Under the pieces are notes generated by a model. That model had not been told where the DNA came from, searched no databases, and was given only the letters and a program-made list of their open reading frames with translations. A DNA stretch of 64,000 bases from Emticicia sp. C21. Lineage in GTDB: Bacteria > Bacteroidota > Bacteroidia > Cytophagales > Spirosomataceae. A program made the position numbers and the translations under genes. How positions within the stretch are numbered: position 1 is the stretch's first letter; every line of letters begins with the position of its first letter. Location of the stretch: contig NZ_QVMT01000001.1 in the NCBI RefSeq assembly GCF_003418935.1, positions 722,063 to 786,062 on the forward strand, read 5' to 3'. Shown here one piece after another: positions 17,226 through 25,439 of this stretch.

Positions 17226-17678
17226 TCAACTAACTCCGCCGGGTAAAAGCAGCTTAACATATTCAGTGAAAAAATCATGTGTTTTTATAATTTCAGAACC
17301 GGGACCATCTGAATTAAAAACATACACCGGAGGATTTTCCCCTTCATTATTTTTTATTAGAATAAAACACTCATCGCTCATAGCAATAATTATAAAACTA
17401 TCTTCATATTGAGAAACCGAACCATAAGTCTCATTATAGCTGGCTAAGACTTTCTTAGAATACTCTTTTATAAATTTGTAGTTCCAATAACAAAAACCTT
17501 GTAAATAACCTGCATACGGTGCATGCTTGCCCATTTCAGATAGTAATTCTTTGTATGCTTCCGGGAAAGAGAAACCATAAAAGCTTTCCATCTCTTCAAT
17601 TTCTTCTTTTGTACAACCAATATTACCCTCATATTGAATAGACCATCCGGGTATTTGTATTTCATTTAAGCATTTCAT
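17226..17678 (-). CDS. SMI1/KNR4 (SUKH-1) family protein, probable immunity protein
   Basis: A 150-residue cytoplasmic protein of the SUKH superfamily. It has the helix-loop EEIEEMESFYGFSFPEAYKELLSEMG near residues 26-50, the middle GYLQGFCYWNY and the acidic end FNSDGPGSEIIKTHDFFTEYV. Bacterial SUKH proteins mostly act as immunity proteins for polymorphic or contact-delivered nuclease toxins, though some are stand-alone. The ATG (17678) overlaps the TGA of an upstream open frame as ATGA. This is the usual toxin-immunity arrangement, but the upstream frame is only a short, broken remnant. No intact toxin is present in the window. Confidence 0.85.
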   Translation of the reverse strand: MKCLNEIQIPGWSIQYEGNIGCTKEEIEEMESFYGFSFPEAYKELLSEMGKHAPYAGYLQGFCYWNYKFIKEYSKKVLASYNETYGSVSQYEDSFIIIAMSDECFILIKNNEGENPPVYVFNSDGPGSEIIKTHDFFTEYVKLLLPGGVS

Positions 17679-17824
17679 TTTGCAAATGTGTTTTTAGCCT
17701 GAGCAAAAATTTCAAGTTCAATATTTGGAAACATTTCCTTGAACTGATTTATTGTAAGATTATCTTTACAGACAATTATGTTGGTCAAAACCTTCAGGAA
17801 AAGTACCTGATACAATAAATCACC
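17675..17824 (-). pseudogene. Remnant of a gene upstream of the SUKH gene
   Basis: A 49-codon minus-strand frame with no start ends TGA at 17677-17675, overlapping the SUKH start by four bases. Its end reads NQFKEMFPNIELEIFAQA, a protein-like sequence. A neighbouring frame just upstream is also protein-like (GTFPEGFDQHN), which suggests a frameshifted remnant. It may be the C-terminus of a lost toxin or of a second immunity gene (inference). Confidence 0.35.
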
Positions 17825-17917
17825 TCAATATACGCAAAGCCTAAAATTATTGTTGATTGGAATATAATAAGTAGACACTCTGCCATTCTACGCAGACAAT
17901 TTCAAAAATCGCTATAT

Positions 17918-17947
17918 AAAAAACAAGCCCCGCTATAAGCGGAGCCT
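17918..17947 (-). terminator. Terminator of the candidate small RNA
   Basis: On the minus strand AGGCTCCGCT (17947-17938) and AGCGGGGCTT (17934-17925) form a 10-bp stem with two G-U pairs and a TAT loop, followed by G and six T. The two G-U pairs mean it is better on the minus strand than on the plus strand. Confidence 0.75.
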
Positions 17948-18086
17948 TTCTATTTTTATTCTAAGCAAAATTAAACCTTAAAACATAATATTTTCTTCAA
18001 CATAGAACCATGCTCCCCAAACACAGTCGCTGTCTCTGCTAATCTCTTTTTCGATAAACTAATATTGATTAGGGTTCTGATGAAGT
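17918..18086 (-). ncRNA. Candidate structured small RNA with its own promoter and terminator
   Basis: On the minus strand a promoter (18122-18091) predicts a start near 18086. The first bases, CTTCA (18085-18081) and AGAACC (18078-18073), pair with TGAAG (17999-17995) and GGTTCT (18009-18004), closing a domain of about 90 bases. Inside are a CTAATC/GATTAG stem and an ACAG-CGA-CTGT hairpin, giving a three-way junction. About 45 bases later comes a 10-bp terminator stem (17947-17938 with 17934-17925) followed by GTTTTTT. Length is about 169 bases. No open frame explains it. The architecture loosely recalls 6S RNA or a stand-alone aptamer, but I do not recognise a named family. Confidence 0.6.
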
Positions 18087-18090
18087 GTGA

Positions 18091-18122
18091 CAAAAATACG
18101 AATAATAAACATGCGAAACAAA
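18091..18122 (-). promoter_or_regulatory. Promoter of the candidate small RNA
   Basis: Minus strand TTTG (18122-18119), 20-base spacer, TATTTTTG (18098-18091). Both boxes match the Bacteroidota consensus exactly and point into the structured region, away from the plus-strand transporter gene. Confidence 0.65.
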
Positions 18123-18369
18123 TAATTTCAGCGAAATTTCGCTATAAATTTTCAACCTATATAAAATTGAATTTTCACTCAGATTTCAGATAATATTTAA
18201 GATATTTCTTCAACAGATTTTTTCGCTTTTTTGACCCAAAATGTCGGCACAATTGAAGTTTTTTGCTGATAAATACATGTTTTTATATAAATTGTGCGTT
18301 ACTTACGGTGAAATTCTGATTATTAAAGTCGAAAATCCCTTATTACGATTCATCTTAACTCTAAACCTA

Positions 18370-19848
18370 ATGAGCGACAAAACATTATTTGGACACCCAA
18401 GGGGGTTGTTTGTATTATCTTTTACCGAAATGTGGGAGCGTTTTTCCTATTACGGAATGCGCGCCATCTTGCTACTATTTTTACTTGATAAAACCAGCGG
18501 TGGTATGGGCATGAAAGAAGGCGAAGGCGGTGCTACCTATGGCTTATACACTTTTTCGGTTTATTTATTATCATTACCCGGTGGTTGGTTGGCAGATAAC
18601 GTTTTAGGACAACGAAAAGCCATATGGTATGGCGGTATCACTATCATGCTTGGGCATATCGTACTGGCGTTTCCATCTACTCAGGTAGTATTCTTTTTAG
18701 GTCTTGCTTTGGTGGCCATCGGTACTGGTTTGTTAAAACCAAATATCAGCTCTATCGTCAGTGAATTGTATCCTGAAGGCGGTGCAAGACGCGATGCAGC
18801 GTTTTCTATCTTCTATATGGGTATCAACGCGGGCTCTTTCTTAGGTATTACTATTGTTGGATATCTGGGTCAAAGAGTTGGCTGGCATTACGGTTTTGGA
18901 GCGGCGGCTGTGGCCATGTTTTTGGGCTTACTTAATTATCGTTTTTTTGCAACACCTTATCTGCAGGAAAAAGGTTTGTATCCTAAAGTAAATAAATCAG
19001 CAACCGGCGATAGCGCGCCTGTCAAAGTTCAGCCCCTTAGTTGGATTTTACTAGGTGCTTTAATTGTTTTTCTATTAGTAATGCAGTTTAACGGTACCTT
19101 TACCTGGGACAGCAAAAAAGGTGTGGCAACGTCTATGGGTGTTATTTGCGTAGCTGTAGTATTAATCTATTTCGCCAACCTCTTATTCGCCTCGGGTCTG
19201 ACTAAAATTGAAATGAAAAGAGTGGTTATTCTCTTTATTCTTTTCTGGGGAGCCGTATTATTCTGGGCAGGTTTTGAGCAACAAGGTTCTTCTTTACAAA
19301 TCTTTGCCGACCGTTATTCTGAATTACCATTTGGCATGCCATCAACCTGGTTTCAGAATTTCAATGCCTTTTTTATATTGCTTTTTGCTCCAATGGTAGG
19401 TGGAATCTGGGTATTTCTTGAAAGACGTAAAATAAATCCACCATTATTGGTAAAATTTGCTATTGCTTTGTTTTTAGTGGCTTTGGGCTATTATATTATG
19501 GTATTAGGTGCTAAAGTAGCCGTTCAGGGATTAAAAGCCTCAGCTTTAGTACTTACTTTTACTTACGTTTTCCATACGATTGGTGAGTTGTGCCTGAGTC
19601 CGGTAGGTTTAAGTGCCTATACCAAGCTGGCGCCGAAACAATTCTTAAGTCAACTCATGGGTGTTTGGTTTGTAGCCACTGCCCTTGGTAACCTGTTTGC
19701 TGGCTTATTTGCCGGAGGTTTCGACGAAGAGAATGTACAACAAATGCCTGATATGTTTATGAGTATCGTATGGTTCTGTCTGATTGTAGGCGCTGTTATA
19801 CTGATATTGCAAAAGCCATTGAAAGAATGGACAGGCGGCATAAAATAA
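18370..19848 (+). CDS. POT/PTR-family proton-coupled oligopeptide transporter
   Basis: Inner-membrane MFS transporter that imports di- and tripeptides with protons. The family signature is clear: GHPRGLFVLSFTEMWERFSYYGMRAIL (ExxER-type motif) at the start, and GTGLLKPNISSIVSELYPEG (PTR2 signature). About 12-14 membrane segments fill the 492 residues. I start at ATG 18370 (MSDKTLFG). The frame is open to 18241, but the extra 43 codons have no match to the family. No regulator is adjacent. Confidence 0.93.
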   Translation: MSDKTLFGHPRGLFVLSFTEMWERFSYYGMRAILLLFLLDKTSGGMGMKEGEGGATYGLYTFSVYLLSLPGGWLADNVLGQRKAIWYGGITIMLGHIVLAFPSTQVVFFLGLALVAIGTGLLKPNISSIVSELYPEGGARRDAAFSIFYMGINAGSFLGITIVGYLGQRVGWHYGFGAAAVAMFLGLLNYRFFATPYLQEKGLYPKVNKSATGDSAPVKVQPLSWILLGALIVFLLVMQFNGTFTWDSKKGVATSMGVICVAVVLIYFANLLFASGLTKIEMKRVVILFILFWGAVLFWAGFEQQGSSLQIFADRYSELPFGMPSTWFQNFNAFFILLFAPMVGGIWVFLERRKINPPLLVKFAIALFLVALGYYIMVLGAKVAVQGLKASALVLTFTYVFHTIGELCLSPVGLSAYTKLAPKQFLSQLMGVWFVATALGNLFAGLFAGGFDEENVQQMPDMFMSIVWFCLIVGAVILILQKPLKEWTGGIK

Positions 19849-19880
19849 AATTCTTTGTAATTTCCAATAAATCCTTTTTT

Positions 19881-19937
19881 TTTGCATTGATTCTATAACA
19901 TAGCGAGTAGTTTTCTATGTGATATTATCAATGCAAA
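19881..19937 (+). promoter_or_regulatory. Long leader stem-loop upstream of the PASTA gene
   Basis: TTTGCATTGAT (19881-19891) pairs with ATCAATGCAAA (19927-19937), and ACATAG (19898-19903) with CTATGT (19915-19920), around an 11-base loop. It ends 9 bases before the ATG at 19947 and has no following T-run, so it is not a terminator. It could control translation or be the palindromic site of a regulator. Confidence 0.5.
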
Positions 19938-19946
19938 CCTATTAAA

Positions 19947-20723
19947 ATGGCAAAATTCAGTACAAGTTCACGATCGGATATTTTCACGCACATTGGTATC
20001 ATTATAGCTATCTTTTTGATACTTTTCTTTAGTTTTTTCTTTTTATATCTCCCCTGGAGCACCAATCATGGGCAGTCCATTACTGTTCCTGAACTGAAAG
20101 GTATGACGATGGAAGAGATGGAAAAGGCATTGGATGACCGTGACCTTGATTATGAAGTAAGTGACTGTACATTTGTGGCAGGAGCCAGACCTCTGACCAT
20201 CGTTACACAATTCCCGAAAGCAGGATCGAGTGTAAAAGAGGGCCGCAAGGTTTATCTGACAATCGTGTCTGAAACTGCTCCGATGGTGAAAATACCTGAT
20301 ATTATTGGCCGCTCGGTTTCAAGTGCCAAAAATCAGTTATTGAGCAATGGTTTAGTAACCGGAGATCCGGAGTATATTGCTGCTTTAGAATCAAATTCTA
20401 TTCTGAAAATAAAAGTTGACGGACGCGAAGTGAGTCCGGGTGCGCAGGTACCTAAGGGATCAAAAGTGACACTGGTAGTAGGCGACGGCTTAGGAGACCA
20501 GATGATTGAAGTACCTAACCTGGTGGGCATGGCAGCAGATGAAGCAGATATTCTGACATCAGGCCAGAATCTCTCATTGACAATTCATTATGTAGGGGCT
20601 GTAGAGGGCTCGGCTGACGGCACTATTGTCAGACAAAGACCCGCTGCGCAGGGAAATAAAATCCGAGTCGGAGACGTTATCGATGTAGACGTAGCAGGGA
20701 CTGACCCGAATGCACCAAATTGA
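19947..20723 (+). CDS. Membrane-anchored PASTA-domain protein
   Basis: A 258-residue protein with a short cytoplasmic N-terminus, one membrane segment (about 15-38) and three PASTA repeats in the periplasm. These start near residues 46 (ITVPELKGMTMEEMEKAL), 113 (VKIPDIIGRSVSSAKNQL) and 190 (IEVPNLVGMAADEADILT). PASTA domains bind peptidoglycan or its fragments and are usually attached to kinases or PBPs. Here there is no catalytic domain, so it may be a wall-binding scaffold. The next gene, a T9SS cargo, starts about 52 bases later, and together with rhodanese-nuoAB the run may form one operon. Confidence 0.9.
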   Translation: MAKFSTSSRSDIFTHIGIIIAIFLILFFSFFFLYLPWSTNHGQSITVPELKGMTMEEMEKALDDRDLDYEVSDCTFVAGARPLTIVTQFPKAGSSVKEGRKVYLTIVSETAPMVKIPDIIGRSVSSAKNQLLSNGLVTGDPEYIAALESNSILKIKVDGREVSPGAQVPKGSKVTLVVGDGLGDQMIEVPNLVGMAADEADILTSGQNLSLTIHYVGAVEGSADGTIVRQRPAAQGNKIRVGDVIDVDVAGTDPNAPN

Positions 20724-20775
20724 TACCATGCCACAGGTTTACCATCCAAACAACGTGCAAAAGACTTTTTCCTAT

Positions 20776-22599
20776 ATGAATTTATATTCAGACAACAGAC
20801 CTGTAATTATTTGCAGGTCTGTTATTTTATTGCTGCTGATTTCACTACAATCTGCTTATAGCCAGACCCTCCAATTACCTTTTTTTGATGATTTTTCCAC
20901 AACTATTGGCCCAAAGCCGGATACCAGGTTGTGGATAAATGGGGGTGTTCATATCAATAATTCTTTCCCGATTAATCAGCCCAGTAAAAATGTAGCGACA
21001 TTCGATGGAAGAAATGTTTCCGGATTGCCTTACGATTATGCCAATCAGCTGTCTTATGGCCGAACAGATTCATTAACCTCCAGACCTATCAATTTATCCA
21101 CTTATAAACCTGCCGATTCGCTGTACTTAAGCTTTTTCTGGGAAGCCAAAGGGCTTGGTGAACTACCCGATGATGAAGATACATTGCTGGTCTCATTCCG
21201 AAACAGAAAAGGCGACTGGATACCTGCTTGGAAACAAAATGGTATCAGAAGTGATGTTTTTAAGCAGGAATTAGTAGCGATTAAGGATACTTCGTATTTC
21301 CATGCCAATTTTCAGTTCAGGTTTGAAGCCAAAGGCCGACAAACCGGGGCTTTTGATAACTGGCATTTAGACTATGTGTATCTGAACAAAAACAGAAACG
21401 CCAAAGATATTTATACCAAAGACATAGCCACGTCGAAGATTACCACGTCTTATCTGAAGCGCTATTCGGCTATGCCTATGCGACAGTTTAAGGTAAACCC
21501 GGTGGCTGAAGTAAATGATACTTTAAGGGCACAGATGTTTAATTTCCAGCCGGAGGGTAATTTTGTTCCTTATGCCTGGAAAATACAGGATATAGTTTCA
21601 GGAAAGGTTTATTATGATGCCCCCGCGCCTGTGTTCGGGAATTTACCTCCCGGAATTGTAGGATCAAGGCAATTGATTTTTCAGCCTATTACTGATTTTA
21701 CTGCCAGTAAAGCCATTCTGAAATTCCAGTTCAGCGTCACTACATCAGACAATGTACAACCCAATTTACCGGGTTATAATCTTGCTTTAAATGATTCTGT
21801 TTCAACCTATACAATTCTGGATGATTACTATGCTTACGATGATGGCACAGCAGAAATAGGAGCAGATTTTGACCAGACATTGGGCAAAGTGGCTATACAA
21901 TATGTATTGAGCAAACCTGATAGTATTGGGGCTATAAGATTCAATTTTAGCCCTTATTTCAATAACCCTTATCTGAAAGATACCTCTGTTTCGGGTGGGC
22001 AATATTTCTTATTGCAGATTTTAGAAAGCAATAAAGGTATACCGGGTAAAACCCTGTATCAGCAATCTATACGTGCGCAATATGGAAAAGTTATTGATAA
22101 TTTTGTAGAATACCCCCTACTTGAAAACGTAGTTGTAAAAGACACTTTTTATGTGGCCTGGACAAAAATAACACAAGAAGTGATTGGGGTTGGAGTAGAT
22201 AAAAATACCCCGCAATTTGCTAATAGGATATTCTATAATGATGGCAATAGCTGGATACGGAACACTTCCCTCAAAGGTAGCTTAATGGTAAGACCTGTAG
22301 TAGCAACCAAGCCCGCCGGTGGCGGCACGGGAGGCCCAGGCTCTGGTGGAGTAACCTCAACAGAAGAACCTTTCGGAGAGCCGTTGATAGTCTATCCAAA
22401 TCCAACATCCGGCTTGCTTAGATGGAATGTAACAGGTATCAGACATATTAAGATTTTTGATATGGCAGGCAGAGAGGTATTATCTAAAAAAGTAGAGAGT
22501 CAAGAGCTGAATATTGCGAACCTGCCGGCTAACACTTATCTTGTGAACTTTTCTGACGGAAAAAAGAATTTAATTCATAAGATTGTGGTTATACATTAA
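20776..22599 (+). CDS. Secreted protein with type IX secretion sorting domain
   Basis: About 607 residues. I start at ATG 20776 (MNLYSDNRP), which places a signal peptide (hydrophobic about 12-24, ending AYSQ) at the N-terminus. An in-frame ATG at 20728 and one at 20710 overlapping the PASTA gene are less likely. The last ~75 residues are a T9SS type A sorting domain: VYPNPTSGLLRW, IKIFDMAGREV, LPANTYLVNFSDG and KIVVIH. A Gly-rich linker (GGGTGGPGSGG) precedes it. The body is beta-rich, with no catalytic motif recognised. The protein would cross the outer membrane through the Por/T9SS machinery and be released or anchored on the surface. Confidence 0.85.
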   Translation: MNLYSDNRPVIICRSVILLLLISLQSAYSQTLQLPFFDDFSTTIGPKPDTRLWINGGVHINNSFPINQPSKNVATFDGRNVSGLPYDYANQLSYGRTDSLTSRPINLSTYKPADSLYLSFFWEAKGLGELPDDEDTLLVSFRNRKGDWIPAWKQNGIRSDVFKQELVAIKDTSYFHANFQFRFEAKGRQTGAFDNWHLDYVYLNKNRNAKDIYTKDIATSKITTSYLKRYSAMPMRQFKVNPVAEVNDTLRAQMFNFQPEGNFVPYAWKIQDIVSGKVYYDAPAPVFGNLPPGIVGSRQLIFQPITDFTASKAILKFQFSVTTSDNVQPNLPGYNLALNDSVSTYTILDDYYAYDDGTAEIGADFDQTLGKVAIQYVLSKPDSIGAIRFNFSPYFNNPYLKDTSVSGGQYFLLQILESNKGIPGKTLYQQSIRAQYGKVIDNFVEYPLLENVVVKDTFYVAWTKITQEVIGVGVDKNTPQFANRIFYNDGNSWIRNTSLKGSLMVRPVVATKPAGGGTGGPGSGGVTSTEEPFGEPLIVYPNPTSGLLRWNVTGIRHIKIFDMAGREVLSKKVESQELNIANLPANTYLVNFSDGKKNLIHKIVVIH

Positions 22600-22640
22600 G
22601 GACTACCAACAAATAATATATCCAAAAAACTAATATACTA

Positions 22641-22952
22641 ATGGACAAAAATTATGACATTACTGCGGAGCAACTGAAAGAAATGCTTGACAGCGAACAA
22701 CCGATTAATTTAATTGATGTACGCGAAGATTACGAATACGAAGATGATAATCTTGGCGCAAAACTGATACCATTAGGTGAAGTTCCTGACAGATTAGACG
22801 AATTGGAAGAGCTGAAAGGACAACCAATTTATATCCATTGCCGTAGTGGCGCACGTAGTGGCAGAGCCAAAGAGTTTCTTATCTCGAAAGGCTTTGAAGA
22901 TGTGCATAATGTTTTGGGAGGCATATTGGCCTACCGTGAATTAGATAATTAA
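22641..22952 (+). CDS. Single-domain rhodanese-like protein
   Basis: A 103-residue cytoplasmic rhodanese domain with the active-site loop HCRSGARSG (Cys67) and the CH2-like INLIDVREDYEYE near residue 24. It probably transfers or carries sulfane sulfur; the CRSGAR loop suits persulfide chemistry. It lies 41 bases after the T9SS cargo gene and only 4 bases before nuoA, so it is likely co-transcribed with the Complex I genes. A role in Fe-S supply is possible but is inference. Confidence 0.9.
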   Translation: MDKNYDITAEQLKEMLDSEQPINLIDVREDYEYEDDNLGAKLIPLGEVPDRLDELEELKGQPIYIHCRSGARSGRAKEFLISKGFEDVHNVLGGILAYRELDN

Positions 22953-22956
22953 TGAT

Positions 22957-23427
22957 ATGTTATCAGACTTTGGTATAGTCTTACTGGCACTTATTTTTGC
23001 TGCTGTTGCCCTGATGCTGGTTTTTGGCATTTCGTGGTTATTGCGGCCCAAAAAACCAACCATTGAAAAACTGACTACTTACGAGTCGGGTGAAGACCCT
23101 ATTGGCAATGCCAATATCAGGTTCAATATCCGGTTTTATGTAGTTGCCCTGATTTTCATTTTGTTCGATGTGGAGCTGGTTTTTCTTTTTCCCTGGGCTA
23201 CCGTTTTTGGTAACAAGGAATTTATTGAACAAACCAATGGGCAATGGGGCTGGTTTACACTGGTTGAAATGGTCATATTTATTGTAGTCTTAGCTTTAGG
23301 ATTGGCCTATGTATGGGCTAAAGGGCATTTAGAATGGGTAAAACCTGAAATAAAAGCTTCTAAATTCAAAGGTAAGGTGCCAATGAGTATGTATGAGAAT
23401 GTAAATAAAAAGTACGAAGAATTATGA
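22957..23427 (+). CDS. nuoA: NADH-quinone oxidoreductase subunit A
   Basis: Small membrane subunit of respiratory Complex I. Three membrane segments are present (about 6-28, 65-87, 100-122). Conserved features are [20 protein letters not shown] and the FLFPWATVF segment with its preceding acidic residues ([13 protein letters not shown]). At 156 residues it is slightly longer than usual because of a soluble C-terminal tail. It overlaps nuoB by 4 bases (ATGA). Confidence 0.95.
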   Translation: MLSDFGIVLLALIFAAVALMLVFGISWLLRPKKPTIEKLTTYESGEDPIGNANIRFNIRFYVVALIFILFDVELVFLFPWATVFGNKEFIEQTNGQWGWFTLVEMVIFIVVLALGLAYVWAKGHLEWVKPEIKASKFKGKVPMSMYENVNKKYEEL

Positions 23428-23933
23428 ATTTTGACTCACTTGAAAAGGATGTGCATATAAAGACGGGAGAAAGTGAGGTTATTCTTACGACTCTCGACGA
23501 AATGGCTAATTGGGCACGAGCCAATTCAATCTGGCCTATGGGCTTCGGTCTGGCTTGCTGTGCCATCGAAATGATGGCTACATTTGCTTCTTCTTATGAT
23601 CTGGAGCGTTTCGGGGTTTTTCCGAGAAACTCACCTCGTCAGTCTGACTTAATGATTATCTCGGGTACGGTTACTTTCAAAATGGCGGACAGAATCAGCC
23701 GTTTGTATGAGCAGATGCCTGACCCGAAATACGTTATCTCAATGGGAAGTTGCTCTAATTGTGGCGGCCCCTATTGGGAACATGGCTATCATGTAGTGAA
23801 AGGCGTAGACAGAATTATTCCTGTGGACGTATATGTACCCGGCTGTCCTCCCCGACCAGAAGCGTTGATTGGTGGTATCCTGAAATTACAGGAGAAAATC
23901 AAAACGCAGAAGCTGGCAGATTTGAAAAACTAA
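23424..23933 (+). CDS. nuoB: NADH-quinone oxidoreductase subunit B
   Basis: Peripheral-arm subunit that holds the terminal Fe-S cluster N2 and passes electrons to quinone. The four N2 ligands are visible: Cys45-Cys46 (ACCAIEM), Cys110 (SMGSC) and Cys141 (VPGCPPRPE). At 169 residues it is full length. It overlaps nuoA by four bases. It is followed by a terminator at 23953, not by nuoC, so the remaining Complex I genes lie elsewhere. Confidence 0.95.
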   Translation: MNFDSLEKDVHIKTGESEVILTTLDEMANWARANSIWPMGFGLACCAIEMMATFASSYDLERFGVFPRNSPRQSDLMIISGTVTFKMADRISRLYEQMPDPKYVISMGSCSNCGGPYWEHGYHVVKGVDRIIPVDVYVPGCPPRPEALIGGILKLQEKIKTQKLADLKN

Positions 23934-23952
23934 AGACAAAGCAGATAATTAT

Positions 23953-23982
23953 AAGGCGTGGCATATGTCACGCCTTTTGTTT
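23953..23982 (+). terminator. Rho-independent terminator after nuoB
   Basis: AAGGCGTGGC (23953-23962) pairs with GTCACGCCTT (23967-23976) over 10 bp with one G-U pair and an ATAT loop, followed by TT-G-TTT. It lies 20 bases after the nuoB stop. Confidence 0.85.
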
Positions 23983-24063
23983 TAGTTCCTATCCTCGCAA
24001 CAACATTAAGAAAAATAGTATATTGCGAAGTATTTCCAAGCACTATACAATCTTAAGGTTTTA

Positions 24064-25224
24064 ATGAGAACTATTATTTATGCCATAACTATCAGCTTTC
24101 TCTGTTTTCTTGCTTCCTGCTCTAAAAGTGGCACCAAGGCCCTTGAAAGAGGAAAATTCTATGATGCTGTGCTACAATCGACAGAGAAATTAAGAAAAGA
24201 CAGCGATAACAGCAAAGCTGCTGCTGTATTACCGGAAGCCTATCGCAATGCCCAGAATGAATTTTTAAGAGATATTGAACGAACCAGAAATGCCAACCAG
24301 CAATTCAGATGGGAAGCAGTGCTGGATTATTATTCTAAACTGAATAATATGCAGAATGCTATCGATAAATGCATGGCCTGCCGCAGATTGGTGAACGCAC
24401 AGAGTTATTTCAGAGAAGAGGATGAAGCCCGTGAAAATGCAGCCGCAGAGCGATATGCTCTAGGTAATGATTTGATGAGGTCACGCGCGGGTACTTTGCC
24501 CAATCGGGAATCGGCGAGAGCAGCTTATGGCCATTTTGAGCGAATTGCCTCTTTTGCACCCAATTATAAAGATGTACAGAATCGATTGGAAGATGCCCTG
24601 AACGCAGGCTCTTATCATGTAGTGCTTGAGCAACCTAAAGTTAATTCGCGTTTATTTCAATACAGCAACGAGTATTTTCAGGGCAAGATTGATGAATTTC
24701 TGCGCACTAACAGGCGCATGAATAAGTTTGTAAGATTCTATTCTCCACAAGAAGCCAGATCTGCTAAACTAAACCCGGATCAGGTTGTGAGGTTGGAATT
24801 TATAGACTTTGTAGTAGGTGAAACCAATGTAACCAACGACCGGATGTCTGTAATAAGCAAAGACAGCGTGAAGACGGGGGAAGTGGTTGTTGGTGGTAAA
24901 AAAGTACCTGTCTATGGCAAAGTAAAAGCCAATATTGTTCGTTCTCACAAAGCTGTTCGTTCACGAGGTATTTTATCGTTAGAGATATTTGATTATCAGA
25001 CCAACAGAGTACTTTTAAGAGAAGAGATTCCGGGAGAGTTTGTATGGGTGAATGACTGGCTGACCTATAATGGTGATGAAAGAGCTTTAAGCGTAGCAGA
25101 TAAAGCCCTGGCTCAACGCCGTGAAGAGCTTCCTCCGTCGCCTCAGCAACTATTTATAGAATTTACCAAACCTATTTACGACCAGGTTACGAACCGAATC
25201 AAACGGTTTTATGATAGATATTAA
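24064..25224 (+). CDS. Lipoprotein with helical repeat-like N-terminal half
   Basis: A 386-residue protein with a lipoprotein signal (FLASCSKS, Cys19). Residues about 25-190 are Ala/Arg/Glu-rich helices resembling tetratricopeptide-like repeats (ALERGKFYDAVLQSTEKL). The second half is beta-rich, with VVRLEFIDFVVGETNVTND and GEVVVGGKKVPVYGKVKANI. I do not recognise a named family. It probably sits in the periplasm, tethered to a membrane. It is flanked by terminators on both sides and so is monocistronic. Confidence 0.8.
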   Translation: MRTIIYAITISFLCFLASCSKSGTKALERGKFYDAVLQSTEKLRKDSDNSKAAAVLPEAYRNAQNEFLRDIERTRNANQQFRWEAVLDYYSKLNNMQNAIDKCMACRRLVNAQSYFREEDEARENAAAERYALGNDLMRSRAGTLPNRESARAAYGHFERIASFAPNYKDVQNRLEDALNAGSYHVVLEQPKVNSRLFQYSNEYFQGKIDEFLRTNRRMNKFVRFYSPQEARSAKLNPDQVVRLEFIDFVVGETNVTNDRMSVISKDSVKTGEVVVGGKKVPVYGKVKANIVRSHKAVRSRGILSLEIFDYQTNRVLLREEIPGEFVWVNDWLTYNGDERALSVADKALAQRREELPPSPQQLFIEFTKPIYDQVTNRIKRFYDRY

Positions 25225-25255
25225 GTAATTGTTTTAAAGCAAGAAAGAGATTTTT

Positions 25256-25282
25256 AGCCGCTCCATATGGGGTGGCTTTTTT
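25256..25282 (+). terminator. Rho-independent terminator after the lipoprotein gene
   Basis: AGCCGCTCC (25256-25264) pairs with GGGGTGGCT (25269-25277), 9 bp with two G-U pairs, loop ATAT, followed by a T-run to 25282. It is 31 bases after the stop. Confidence 0.8.
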
Positions 25283-25340
25283 ATTTGCTTTACTTGAATT
25301 TGTACAAGACTTATAAAATTTTGATATCTAGTATTTTAAT

Positions 25341-25356
25341 TTTAGATTAATCTAAA
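25341..25356. promoter_or_regulatory. Perfect 16-bp palindrome, candidate metal-regulator operator
   Basis: TTTAGATTAATCTAAA is a perfect dyad 18 bases upstream of the -33 box of the TonB-receptor promoter. Its outer TTTAG...CTAAA resembles DtxR/IdeR/MntR-type boxes (TTAGG...CCTAA core). The match to those families is inference. Confidence 0.5.
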
Positions 25357-25373
25357 AATTTATTTAGCAACAT

Positions 25374-25404
25374 TTTGAAATATAATTTTATTGTTCTAAT
25401 TTTG
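25374..25404 (+). promoter_or_regulatory. Promoter of the TonB-dependent receptor gene
   Basis: TTTG (25374-25377), 19-base spacer, TAATTTTG (25397-25404): an exact match to the Bacteroidota primary promoter. Predicted start near 25411 gives a leader of about 29 bases to the ATG at 25440. Confidence 0.75.
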
Positions 25405-25439
25405 AATCATCCGCACGAAGAATTTAAAATTAGGGCAAT

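Noticed and set aside
17098-17412. 104-codon plus-strand frame antisense to the SUKH gene
   Set aside because: It lies mostly opposite a well-supported SUKH coding sequence and shows no protein-like domain.
18241-18369. 43-codon N-terminal extension of the peptide transporter
   Set aside because: Family members begin at MSDKT-like sequence just before the first helix; the extra part has no similarity and the ATG at 18370 suits the family.
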